From: Gammaproteobacteria bacterium | GTDB taxonomy: Bacteria; Pseudomonadota; Gammaproteobacteria; Xanthomonadales; Wenzhouxiangellaceae | DNA: 64,000 nt | Assembly: GCA_003567685.1 (NCBI GenBank) | Contig: PWYW01000009.1 | Coordinates: forward strand, 28,258 to 92,257 | Direction of reading: 5' to 3' | Shown here: positions 45,819-53,611 of the stretch, piece by piece | Layout: every line of letters begins with the position of its first letter | Numbering within the stretch: the stretch's first letter is position 1 | Made by a program: the position numbers and the translations under genes | The notes under the pieces: generated by a model | Databases searched by the model: none | What the model was told of the DNA's origin: nothing | What the model saw: the letters and a program-made list of their open reading frames with translations, nothing else

Positions 45819-46178
45819 ATGGATATTGTCTTCATTAACGACCTGGACATCGAGACCGTTATCGGCATCTTCGATTGGGAGCGCGAGATTCGTCAGACCG
45901 TGCGCCTGAACATCGAAATGAACAGCGACAACCGGCGCGCCGCCGCTACTGACCGCATCGAGGATGCGCTGGACTACAAGGCCGTCTCCAAGCGGTTGAT
46001 TGCCTTTGTCGAAAAAAGCGAATTCGGACTGGTGGAAACGCTGGGCGAACGCTGCGCCGAGATCATTCTCAACGAGTTTCCGGTACAGTGGGTGCGCCTC
46101 CGGCTGGACAAGCCGGGCGCCGTGCGCGGCTCGCGCTCGGTCGGCATTCAGATTGAACGCGGCCAGCGGCCGCAATAG
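45819..46178 (+). CDS. folB: Dihydroneopterin aldolase
   Basis: About 119 residues; converts dihydroneopterin to 6-hydroxymethyldihydropterin in folate synthesis. FINDLDIETVIGIFDWERE is the family opening with the pterin-binding Glu; DALDYKAVSKRLIAFVEKS and a C-terminal RLRLDKPGAVRGSRSVGIQI complete the fold. The ATG at 45819 is the family start; a GTG five codons earlier lies on top of the AGGAG site and is less likely. folK follows after 17 bp. Confidence 0.93.
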   Translation: MDIVFINDLDIETVIGIFDWEREIRQTVRLNIEMNSDNRRAAATDRIEDALDYKAVSKRLIAFVEKSEFGLVETLGERCAEIILNEFPVQWVRLRLDKPGAVRGSRSVGIQIERGQRPQ

Positions 46179-46195
46179 ACCAACGAGGATTTTGA

Positions 46196-46675
46196 ATGAT
46201 TGACGCCTATCTGGGCCTGGGCAGCAATCAGGACGCCGAGCGCAACATCCAATCCGGCATCGTCGAACTTCGACGCGAGTTCGGCGATGTCGTGGTGTCG
46301 CCCGTTTACCGCTCGGCGGCGGTCGGATTTTCCGGCGAGGATTTCCTCAACGCTGCCGCGCTGATCCGCACGGATCGCTCCGTAGCCGAGCTGAAAGACT
46401 GGCTGACCGAACTGGAAAATCGCCACGGACGGGATCGCAGCCAGCCGAAATTTTCCGACCGCTCGCTGGACATCGACATCCTGCTGCACGGCGATAAAGC
46501 CGGCGTGTTTGACGGCCTCGAACTGCCCCGCGACGAAATCCTGAAATACGCCCACGTGCTCAAACCACTGGCCGACATCGCCCCGAACCTGAAACACCCT
46601 GTCACCGGCCAAACCTTCGCCGACCACTGGGCCCGCTTCGAGGGCGACCGCTCGTTGCAAGTATCTAAATCCTGA
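46196..46675 (+). CDS. folK: 2-amino-4-hydroxy-6-hydroxymethyldihydropteridine pyrophosphokinase
   Basis: 159 residues; next folate step after FolB, using ATP. The opening YLGLGSNQDAERNIQSGI, then PVYRSAAVGF, FLNAAALI, and RSLDIDILLHG with the metal-binding aspartates. It ends just before the repeat-rich gap; the final residues QVSKS run up to purine-rich repeat DNA. Confidence 0.95.
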   Translation: MIDAYLGLGSNQDAERNIQSGIVELRREFGDVVVSPVYRSAAVGFSGEDFLNAAALIRTDRSVAELKDWLTELENRHGRDRSQPKFSDRSLDIDILLHGDKAGVFDGLELPRDEILKYAHVLKPLADIAPNLKHPVTGQTFADHWARFEGDRSLQVSKS

Positions 46676-46795
46676 AAGCAAAAGAAAAACCTCTTGGACG
46701 CAAAGCAGCCAAGCAGCGAAGACGCGAAGGATAAAGAAGGTTCTTGACTTAATTACTTTTCTGCTTTGATGCTTCGCTGCTTCGCGACAAAAAGA
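46676..46795. repeat. CGCAAAG/CGCGAAG-type hairpin arms downstream of folK
   Basis: A purine-rich arm (GACGCAAAGCAGCCAAGCAG from 46698, continuing CGAAGACGCGAAGG) and a complementary-style arm (CTGCTTTGATGCTTCGCTGC, then TTCGCGAC, 46761-46788). AAGCAGCGAAG at 46711-46721 pairs exactly with 46772-46782. The gap between folK and the isochorismatase gene (46676-47820) holds this, the large repeat copy A and a second pyrimidine arm (47703-47740), and no gene I can support. Confidence 0.75.
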
Positions 46796-46875
46796 TTCTT
46801 GATTACGCACATAACTCAGCCATTGATGCGGACCCCGAGAATTCAGGGGGCCGGGGGCAGGCGGCGAGCGGTGCC

Positions 46876-47054
46876 GGCTGCTGGCGAGCGCTGGCGCTAT
46901 CCGGCGGTGTCGATTCTTCGAGCTCAAGGGAGCCTGGGTGCCAGTGAATGCCATTGAGGCTCCTGATGGTGCTTTGGTTTCTGGCTGGGTCCCGGGCGCC
47001 TGAAACGGCTGAAACACCGTGCCCGCCTCCGCGCGCCAGTGCTCGCCAGCAGCC
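46876..47054. repeat. Palindromic block 1 inside repeat copy A
   Basis: A 22-bp inverted repeat with one mismatch: 46876-46897 (GGCTGCTGGCGAGCGCTGGC plus GC) against 47033-47054. The block is absent from copy B, where the sequence passes directly from CTGCTG to CATCGGGG. In copy A the same CTGCTG recurs at both sides (about 46878 and 47118), so insertion or deletion through that short direct repeat is likely. Confidence 0.7.
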
Positions 47055-47137
47055 AACACCACTCCCCGCTGAGGGTTTTGAGGAAAGGGCGCGCTCGACC
47101 CCCTGCGGTCTTTCAGCCTGCTGCATCGGGGGGGGCA

Positions 47138-47414
47138 GTGGGCCACGCGGTGGATTGAATAACGCTCAGAGCCACTGTGCTGGCGCGAATCAAGGCGCGT
47201 TCCGCAGGGAATGGCCAGCCCTTGCCAAGGAACGCAACGCCGAGTCGTGCCAGCACAGTGGCTCCCCCCCAAAGAATAGAGAAGGGCCGCCGCACAACCG
47301 CCGTGAGCGGCGTTCCGCTCGCTTGAATTGGCAACGGCCAGTCCTGCGCTCGCGCGCCTTGCCCACAACGCTTGTGCGACGGCTGAGCGTTATTCAATCC
47401 ACCGCGTGGCCCAC
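47138..47414. repeat. Palindromic block 2: perfect 32-bp inverted repeat with nested palindrome
   Basis: 47138-47169 (starting GTGGGCCACGCGGTGGATTG) is perfectly complementary to 47383-47414. Inside it lies a second perfect 16-bp pair, 47169-47184 and 47249-47264 (GAGCCACTGTGCTGGC). The 277-bp block is absent from copy B. I see no target-site duplication and no open frame worth calling. It looks like a small non-autonomous palindromic element nested in a larger one. Confidence 0.75.
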
Positions 47415-47820
47415 CGGGTGCTTCGGGCCGGCCGGGGCGCGGACGTTTCCCGGTAGCCCTCAGCCGCTATCCGCCGGATGAAAGCTCAAGGAAGTCGTGA
47501 ATCCGTCCGCTCGTAAGGTGTGATCTCGAGGTCACTTAAGCTCCCGAGAACCTTCACCTGGCAAGCCAGCCGAACGCCGCGGTTGGCCCGAAGCACCTGG
47601 CGCCACCGGATGCTCGGAGTCCTCTACAGGCGCCAAATTTCCCGGCTGATTTCATCGGAGACGTGGCCACCGAAATGGCTGAGTCATCGACGTAATCAGG
47701 AACTACTTTGCTGCTTTGGTGCTGTGCTGTTTCGCGAAAAAAGATTTTTCCTCGCTTTCCGTACCTTCCGATCGTTCCGTGGTTAAGCTGATATCTCCAC
47801 CTTGCTGAAGCGTGAACACC

Positions 47821-48378
47821 ATGGCCCATCAGATCGACCATCCCCGTATTGATGACAGCCTGTTGCTGGTTGTCGACGTCCAGGGCAAGCTGGCCCGGCT
47901 GATGCACGAGTCCGATGCGATGATTCGGCAGCAGCAGATTCTGATCGAAGGCTGCCGTCTGCTCGGCGTGCCGGTGCTCTGGGCCGAACAACTGCCCGAC
48001 AAGCTCGGCGGCACCGTGCCGGAACTGGTCGAGAAACTGGACGGGCTCGAACCGTGCTCGAAATCCAGCTTCGGCTGCTGGGGCGATGCAGACCTGCAAG
48101 CCCGCATCCGTCAAAGTGAGGCGAGCCAGATTCTGCTGTGCGGCATTGAAACCCACGTCTGCGTCTGGCAGACCGCCGCCGCGCTGCGCCGAGAAGACTA
48201 CCAGGTCCACCTGATCTGCGACGCCGTCTCCTCACGCTCGGCCACCAACCGGGACATCGGCATCCAGCGCATGGCGAAGGCCGGCGTGCACCTGTCCAAC
48301 GTCGAGATGGCGCTGTTCGAACTGATGCAGGATGCCCGCCATCCGAGATTCCGCGAAGTCAGCCGCTTATTGCGGTAA
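47821..48378 (+). CDS. Isochorismatase-family cysteine hydrolase
   Basis: A 185-residue cytosolic hydrolase of the isochorismatase-like fold. The Asp of the catalytic triad is in LLLVVDVQGKLARL and the Cys in LLCGIETHVCVWQTA; the cis-peptide Glu-Thr precedes it. Members include nicotinamidase-like and YcaC-type enzymes; this size and the GIETHVC motif resemble YcaC-like hydrolases of unknown substrate. I use the ATG at 47821; a GTG three codons earlier is in frame. It is isolated between repeat DNA and a convergent SDR gene. Confidence 0.88.
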   Translation: MAHQIDHPRIDDSLLLVVDVQGKLARLMHESDAMIRQQQILIEGCRLLGVPVLWAEQLPDKLGGTVPELVEKLDGLEPCSKSSFGCWGDADLQARIRQSEASQILLCGIETHVCVWQTAAALRREDYQVHLICDAVSSRSATNRDIGIQRMAKAGVHLSNVEMALFELMQDARHPRFREVSRLLR

Positions 48379-48379
48379 A

Positions 48380-48432
48380 CAGACAAAGGGGTTTCGGCTT
48401 ACCTCTCGCCTTTTACCCCTTACCTTTTACCG
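48380..48432. repeat. Pyrimidine-rich repeat arm between convergent genes
   Basis: CCTCTCGCCTTTTACCCCTT then ACCTTTTACC, a tandem CCTTTTACC-like run, fills the 59-bp gap between two convergent genes. It is the complement in style of the GGTAAGAGGTAAGAGG run at 57994-58020. Only one arm is evident here. Confidence 0.5.
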
Positions 48433-48437
48433 CCCCC

Positions 48438-49184
48438 TCACATATTGAGCATCCGCCCGCCGTCAACCGCCAGGATCTGGCCGGTGACGTAAGGAGCATC
48501 CAGGGCAAAAAAGGTCACCGCGCCGGCAATATCTTCAGGGCGTCCCTGGTGGCCCAGCGGCACCCGATCGAGGATGGCCTCGGCGGCTTCGGGCGAATCC
48601 TCATTTTCGGGCCACAGAATGGCACCTGGCGCGACCGCGTTGACGCGAATGTCCGGGGCCAACTCCTTGGCCAGGGCGCGTGTCTGCATCACCAGCCCCG
48701 ACTTGGCCATGCCGTAGACCGAGTGACGCTGCATCGGCACCAGGGCGTGGATATCGACCAGGTTGACGATGGCGCCACCGCGGCGGGCCAGGTGCGGCGC
48801 GCAGGCTTGTGACAGGAAAAACGGCGCGCGAACATTGCTGGCGAACAGATCGTCCCAGTGAGCCTGTGTTGCCTCGCCAACCGGCGTGGGATAGAACGCC
48901 GAGGCATTGTTGATCAGCACATCAATCCGACCGAACTGGTCGATCGCCGCCTTCAACAGCGTTTCGGGCGCGGACGGATCAGCCAGATCGGCCTGGACCG
49001 CAATCGCCGAACCCGCGCGCTGGCCGTTGAGGCGCTCGACCAGCGCCTGGGCCGCATCCGCGGAGCCCCGGTAATGAATGACCACACTCAAACCACGTCG
49101 ATGAAGGAACTCGGCGATGGTGGCGCCAATTCGGCGGGCAGCGCCGGTGATGATCGCGACCGGGGCCGCACTTGCTTGAGTCAT
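48438..49184 (-). CDS. Short-chain dehydrogenase, pteridine reductase-like (FolM-like)
   Basis: 248 residues, classical SDR fold. The cofactor motif is TGAARRIG, the arginine form of TGxxxGxG used by NADPH-dependent pteridine reductases. NNASAFYPTPVGEAT, the catalytic YGMAK and a C-terminal GQILAVDGGRM follow. The likely activity is reduction of dihydropterin or dihydrofolate, which fits folB-folK nearby, though a general SDR activity is not excluded. It is convergent with the isochorismatase gene and divergent from the methyltransferase gene. Confidence 0.85.
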   Translation of the reverse strand: MTQASAAPVAIITGAARRIGATIAEFLHRRGLSVVIHYRGSADAAQALVERLNGQRAGSAIAVQADLADPSAPETLLKAAIDQFGRIDVLINNASAFYPTPVGEATQAHWDDLFASNVRAPFFLSQACAPHLARRGGAIVNLVDIHALVPMQRHSVYGMAKSGLVMQTRALAKELAPDIRVNAVAPGAILWPENEDSPEAAEAILDRVPLGHQGRPEDIAGAVTFFALDAPYVTGQILAVDGGRMLNM

Positions 49185-49318
49185 TGAACAAGATCCGTTT
49201 TGGGAAACAACAGCGCGGATAATGGCAGATCGCCATCATCAAGGTGTCGCAGACACAAAACCCCGGCAAGCCGGCGAGTACACTCATTCGACGACCCTGC
49301 ACCCCGATCCCTATCCCA

Positions 49319-50494
49319 ATGCCAAGCCGCCACACCGCCCTGTCGCTGCCTTCGCCGCCGCCCGAACTGGTCGAGCTAAGCCAGACGCTGGGCGAAAGCA
49401 TTGCCGAAGCCATCCGCGAGCAAGGCCCGATCAGCCTGGCCGACTATCTGCGCATGGCGCTTTACCAACCCGGCCTGGGCTACTACCAGAACGGTTTGCA
49501 CAAATTTGGCGCTCAAGGCGATTTCGTGACCGCGCCCGAACAGGGCGAGCTTTTTGCCGCCGCTCTGGCCCGGCAAATCGATGCCGTCAGTAGCGAATGG
49601 CCGGATGACTGGACCCTGCTGGAGCTGGGTGCAGGATCGGGCGTACTGGCGCGTGACCTGCTCGCCCGACTCGAACGACCACCTGGCCGTTACCGGATTC
49701 TCGACACCAGCGCCAGCCTGCGCGAGGTTCAATCAGCCACGCTGGAAGCGTTGCCAACCGCGCTGAAACAGCGCGTTGACTGGCTGACCGAGCCGCCGGA
49801 GGAGTCGTTCTGCGGCGTCATCCTGGCCAACGAGGTGATCGACGCCTTGCCGGTGCACGGCTTCGAGATTGGCAAGGACGGCCCGCTGGAACGTTGCGTA
49901 ACGCTGGACCAGAATCGACTGAGCTGGACCACCCGCCGCGCCGAGGGCCGGCTGGAAGCGGCCCTTCATCGCCTGCTCGACGGTCTGCCCTGGACCTTGC
50001 CGACCGGCTATCAGAGCGAGATCTGTCTGGACCTGCCTGCCTGGATGAAGACCGTAACCGCGCCACTGGCACAGGGGCTGGCGCTGTTCATCGACTATGG
50101 CTATCCGAGCAGCGAGTATTACCATCCTGACCGCCGCCATGGCACGCTGGTTTGCCATTACCGTCATCGGGCCCACTTCGACCCCTTCGTGTGGCCAGGA
50201 CTGACCGACCTGTCGAGCTTCGTCGACTTCAGCCTGGCCGCCGAAGCCGGCTTTGACGCCGGTCTGGAAGTCGCTGGCTTTACCAGCCAGGCTGGCTTCC
50301 TGCTCTCCCTTGGCGCGCATGAACTCCTTGATCAAGCCGACGATGACATCGAGCGACTGCGCCTGACCGCTGAACTCAAACGCCTGACGCTTCCGGGCGA
50401 GATGGGTGAAAAATTCAAGGTGTTGGCATTAAGCAAACAGGTGCAACGCCCCCTGGAAGCCTTCGCCATGATGAATCAGCTGGCCCGCCTTTGA
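49319..50494 (+). CDS. MidA/NDUFAF7-type SAM-dependent methyltransferase
   Basis: About 391 residues. The family opening SLADYLRMALYQPGLGYYQN is near residue 44, DFVTAPE follows, then the SAM-binding loop LLELGAGSGVLARDLL and the NEVIDALPVH segment. Mitochondrial NDUFAF7 of this family symmetrically methylates an arginine of a complex I subunit; bacterial roles are not established. The start is uncertain: I took the ATG at 49319, 25 codons inside an open frame, since the upstream part is Pro-rich and not conserved in style. Divergent from the pteridine reductase-like gene, a pairing I recall from other gammaproteobacteria. Confidence 0.85.
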   Translation: MPSRHTALSLPSPPPELVELSQTLGESIAEAIREQGPISLADYLRMALYQPGLGYYQNGLHKFGAQGDFVTAPEQGELFAAALARQIDAVSSEWPDDWTLLELGAGSGVLARDLLARLERPPGRYRILDTSASLREVQSATLEALPTALKQRVDWLTEPPEESFCGVILANEVIDALPVHGFEIGKDGPLERCVTLDQNRLSWTTRRAEGRLEAALHRLLDGLPWTLPTGYQSEICLDLPAWMKTVTAPLAQGLALFIDYGYPSSEYYHPDRRHGTLVCHYRHRAHFDPFVWPGLTDLSSFVDFSLAAEAGFDAGLEVAGFTSQAGFLLSLGAHELLDQADDDIERLRLTAELKRLTLPGEMGEKFKVLALSKQVQRPLEAFAMMNQLARL

Positions 50495-50628
50495 TTAACC
50501 GATTCTTCAGGCCTCCATGAGCGAGGCAACACCCCACGAGGCCGATCGGCCTGGCCGTTTTGGCGAACATTTTTCCGCGAACGCGTTTTCAAGGGTAGAC
50601 CCCAATCTTGTTCGCAGGAAAAATCAGC

Positions 50629-53433
50629 ATGATTCACTTTTTTCACCCAATGCGATGGCTTGTCATCGTCGGGCTACTGTTCGCAACGAGCCTGCAGGCC
50701 TACGCCCAAAGCACCACCATTCAGGTCAATTCGCTCGGCGACGCGCCGAAGTCTTCCAACGCCGACAGCGGCAGCTGCTGGACCGGCGATTTTGTTGGCG
50801 ATTCACCCCCCTTCGCCCAGGAGTGCACACTCAGAGCTGCCATTCAAGCCGCCAATGAACGCAGCAGCCGGGTCAATATTGAATTCACCAACGTCCCGTT
50901 CGCGAGCAACAATTTCTCATTGATCCAGATTGGCAGTGCGCTGCCGACCATTCACCAACGGGTCGAGCTTCGTGGCCAAACACACCCAATGTGGACGGGT
51001 GGTCGCCCGAAGGTTTTGATCTCGGCCCCGGCTGGGGTGGCTTCTTATTCAGGCGTCACCTTTGGCGAGGGCAGCGATCACTCCAGTATCGAAAACATTG
51101 GCATCGGTCGTCTCAATGATGCGCTGACCATTGAAAACGCTTCCAACCTGACCATCCAGGGCAACTCCCTCGCCGGCATAATCACCAGCGCGAGCTTTAC
51201 CATCAGGAACGGGAGAGATGGCCTGCGCCTGATCAACAGCAGCCAGAACATCATTCGCGGGAACTCTTTCCGGGGGAACGAGCGCTACGGAGTATTCATC
51301 GGTACGGGATCGGGTGAGAATATTCTGTTTGACAATAACTTCGGCGTGCGCCCGAACAGCGGCCTGCCCGATCCACTCCTGGAGCCGTCGGAGGACTCGA
51401 CCAACGAAACTGGCGTATTCGTGGCCGCCAGCGCCAATGCCGGCAACCAGATCGGGTCTCTGGGCGGCAACTACTTTGCCAACCAGACGGCCAGTGCCAT
51501 GCGGATATTTGCCGATGGTCAGTTGGTCACCAACAACCGAATCGGCCTGCCGCCCGAAAACGGCACAGCACCAGGTTTCTTCCCGGAGGACTACGCCCTT
51601 CATGGTGAAAGCGCGATCCTCCTTGGTTCCAACGACAACCAAGTGGGAACCAGCGCCAACACCGGCAATGCCATCGGCGGCGGCGATCAGATCGGTATTG
51701 TTGTCGGACGCACCGGCACGGCACCCATTTCAGCCGATGACAACGAAATCGTCGGCAACCGGATCGGCCTCGACGCGGACGGCGAGCCGTTTGGCCTGAA
51801 CGTTGGCATTCAAATCCGCAACGGCAACGGGTCGGTCGTTCGCAGAAATCGAATCGCCAATTGCGGCCAGGCCATTCGAGCATTGACCAACAGCAGCGAC
51901 ACCGACCTGTTCGCCAACACGCTGCTGGACAATGAAGACGGCATCAGGATGTCCGGCAGCGGCACGATTGGTGGCACCAGCCTGGCCACGGGCAATGTGA
52001 TCGGCGGCAACGCCCGGGGCATTCTACTGGTGAACTCCAACGATCCAATCACCATTCGAAACAACTATGTCGGTACCGATGCCGATGGCAATGACCTGGG
52101 CAACAGCACCGGCATTTCGGTGCAGGGTAATGAAGCCACCGTGGCAATCGGCCTGCCCGGCCAGGGCAATATCATCGGCAACAGCGAATCGAGCGGCATA
52201 CTTCTCACCTCAAGCGCAAGCGAGGTCACCGCCGAAGGCAACTGGATTGGACGACACCCCGACGGCACCGCTATTGGCAACCTGTACGGCATTCGGATCG
52301 CTGGCGTGACGTCAGGCGCGTCCGATAACCAGATCGGGTTCGCTGCCAACGAGTCGATCTCAACGGAAAACTGGCCCAACGCACTGGGTAGCGGCAACGT
52401 GATTGCCCACAATGCACGCGGCGTCGATGCCGGATCAGCGGATGACGACAGCGTGCGCAACACCATCCGGGGCAATGTCTTCCTCGACAACAGCGGCCGT
52501 GACATTAACCTGGGCATGGACGCCATTGATCCGGGTGGTGGCAATTCAGGCCCGAACACCCAACTCAACTGGCCAGAAATCCAGTCCGGCAGCAGCGCTC
52601 TCAACCCTCAAACGGGCAAGGGAGAAATCGAACTGCGCGTCCAGACGCTACCTGACAATGCCAGCTATCCGTTGCTGGTTGATCTGTACCTGGTTGACCC
52701 CGACAGCATGATGCCGAGACTGCTGACCACCATCGACTACGTCTACAACGTCGGCTTCTCAACCGTTTCCTTCAGCTGGCCAAGGGGCGTTCCAATGGGC
52801 GGTCAGCTCGTCGCCACGACAACCGACCAGCCCGGCGGCCCGTATGCCAATACCAGTCAATTCACTGCCCAGCCAGTGACCGTTGGCACCGGCCCTGGCA
52901 CGCTGAGCACGGCGACCCAAAACAACGGAAGCGGCGGCGTGTTCCTGGATGTGGAGGCGACCGGCAGCCCGCTTGAGATTACCGGTTTCGATCTGCCAAC
53001 AGCAGAATTCGACGGCAACTCGACCGTCGAAATCAGCGTGTTCCTGCGCGATGGAAGCTATGTGGGCAACACTGACGACGCAGACGGCTGGCAACTGCAT
53101 GAAACGCTGACATACGAGACCGTTGACCTGGACGATACGCCAACGGCACTTTCCTCTGCCACCCTGGATGAGGTGATCGAACTGCTCCCCGGCGACGTGA
53201 CAGGCGTGTATCTCCAAACGATGGGCAACGGCGGCCTCCGCTACCATGGCACCAACGACAACCCGCCGCAGACCACCTGGAGCAATCAAGACCTTGCCCT
53301 GTTCAGCGATACCGCCACCACGGCCAACCAGCCGTTTTCCGGCAACCTGTTTTCTCCCCGGGCATTCAGCGGCATCGTTCGCTATGAAATCAGCACCCAG
53401 GAGGACCCGATATTCCAGGACCGCTTCGAGTAA
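50629..53433 (+). CDS. Secreted right-handed beta-helix protein with CSLREA-like N-terminus (paralogue 2)
   Basis: 934 residues. A signal peptide (1-27, core WLVIVGLLFATSLQAYA) is followed by VNSLGD and a CTLRAAIQAAN motif. The beta-helix (about 85-650) is full of repeats such as NYVGTDADGNDLGNSTGI and GNVIGGNARGI. A further domain of about 170 residues (from SLSTATQNNGSGGVF) looks like a beta-sandwich and is absent from the paralogue at 150-2486. The last residues are IFQDRFE. An AGGAA site 9 nt before the ATG supports the start. Role unknown; extracellular or surface location is inferred. Confidence 0.87.
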   Translation: MIHFFHPMRWLVIVGLLFATSLQAYAQSTTIQVNSLGDAPKSSNADSGSCWTGDFVGDSPPFAQECTLRAAIQAANERSSRVNIEFTNVPFASNNFSLIQIGSALPTIHQRVELRGQTHPMWTGGRPKVLISAPAGVASYSGVTFGEGSDHSSIENIGIGRLNDALTIENASNLTIQGNSLAGIITSASFTIRNGRDGLRLINSSQNIIRGNSFRGNERYGVFIGTGSGENILFDNNFGVRPNSGLPDPLLEPSEDSTNETGVFVAASANAGNQIGSLGGNYFANQTASAMRIFADGQLVTNNRIGLPPENGTAPGFFPEDYALHGESAILLGSNDNQVGTSANTGNAIGGGDQIGIVVGRTGTAPISADDNEIVGNRIGLDADGEPFGLNVGIQIRNGNGSVVRRNRIANCGQAIRALTNSSDTDLFANTLLDNEDGIRMSGSGTIGGTSLATGNVIGGNARGILLVNSNDPITIRNNYVGTDADGNDLGNSTGISVQGNEATVAIGLPGQGNIIGNSESSGILLTSSASEVTAEGNWIGRHPDGTAIGNLYGIRIAGVTSGASDNQIGFAANESISTENWPNALGSGNVIAHNARGVDAGSADDDSVRNTIRGNVFLDNSGRDINLGMDAIDPGGGNSGPNTQLNWPEIQSGSSALNPQTGKGEIELRVQTLPDNASYPLLVDLYLVDPDSMMPRLLTTIDYVYNVGFSTVSFSWPRGVPMGGQLVATTTDQPGGPYANTSQFTAQPVTVGTGPGTLSTATQNNGSGGVFLDVEATGSPLEITGFDLPTAEFDGNSTVEISVFLRDGSYVGNTDDADGWQLHETLTYETVDLDDTPTALSSATLDEVIELLPGDVTGVYLQTMGNGGLRYHGTNDNPPQTTWSNQDLALFSDTATTANQPFSGNLFSPRAFSGIVRYEISTQEDPIFQDRFE

Positions 53434-53452
53434 AAACAACTGCTTGCCCGGG

Positions 53453-53480
53453 CGGGCCGGAGGAACAAGGCTCCGGCCCG
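53453..53480 (+). terminator. Hairpin downstream of the second beta-helix gene
   Basis: A perfect 10-bp stem, CGGGCCGGAG/CTCCGGCCCG, with an 8-nt loop, 20 nt after the stop codon. No T-run follows, so termination is likely but weakly supported. Confidence 0.45.
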
Positions 53481-53611
53481 GCTCGGCGGCCGCCAACCGC
53501 ATTTCCGTCGACCAGGGAGTCGAGTCGCAGACGGGCTAGACCGTCCGCTCTAATCACACAGGCTAAAGTGTGGTTTGGGATAATCCCCGCCCCGAAGAGG
53601 TTTAAACGGAA

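Larger units (their letters stand above)
46796..47702. mobile_element. Dispersed non-coding element, long copy A (MITE-like)
   Basis: Bounded by TTCTTGATTACG and CGTAATCAGGAA, a 12-bp terminal inverted repeat with one mismatch that continues imperfectly into the flanking hairpin arms. Its right 284 bp (47417-47700) align without gaps to 55353-55636; I count 15 substitutions (95%). Its left 80 bp match 55257-55337 apart from a 7-nt indel. Relative to copy B it carries two extra blocks, each a long inverted repeat: 46876-47054 and 47138-47414. No transposase is encoded, so if mobile it depends on one elsewhere. Confidence 0.7.

Noticed and set aside
47554..48210. A minus-strand open frame of 218 codons across repeat copy A and the isochorismatase gene
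   Set aside because: It is mostly antisense to the hydrolase, and the part shared with repeat copy B shows amino-acid-changing substitutions rather than silent ones.
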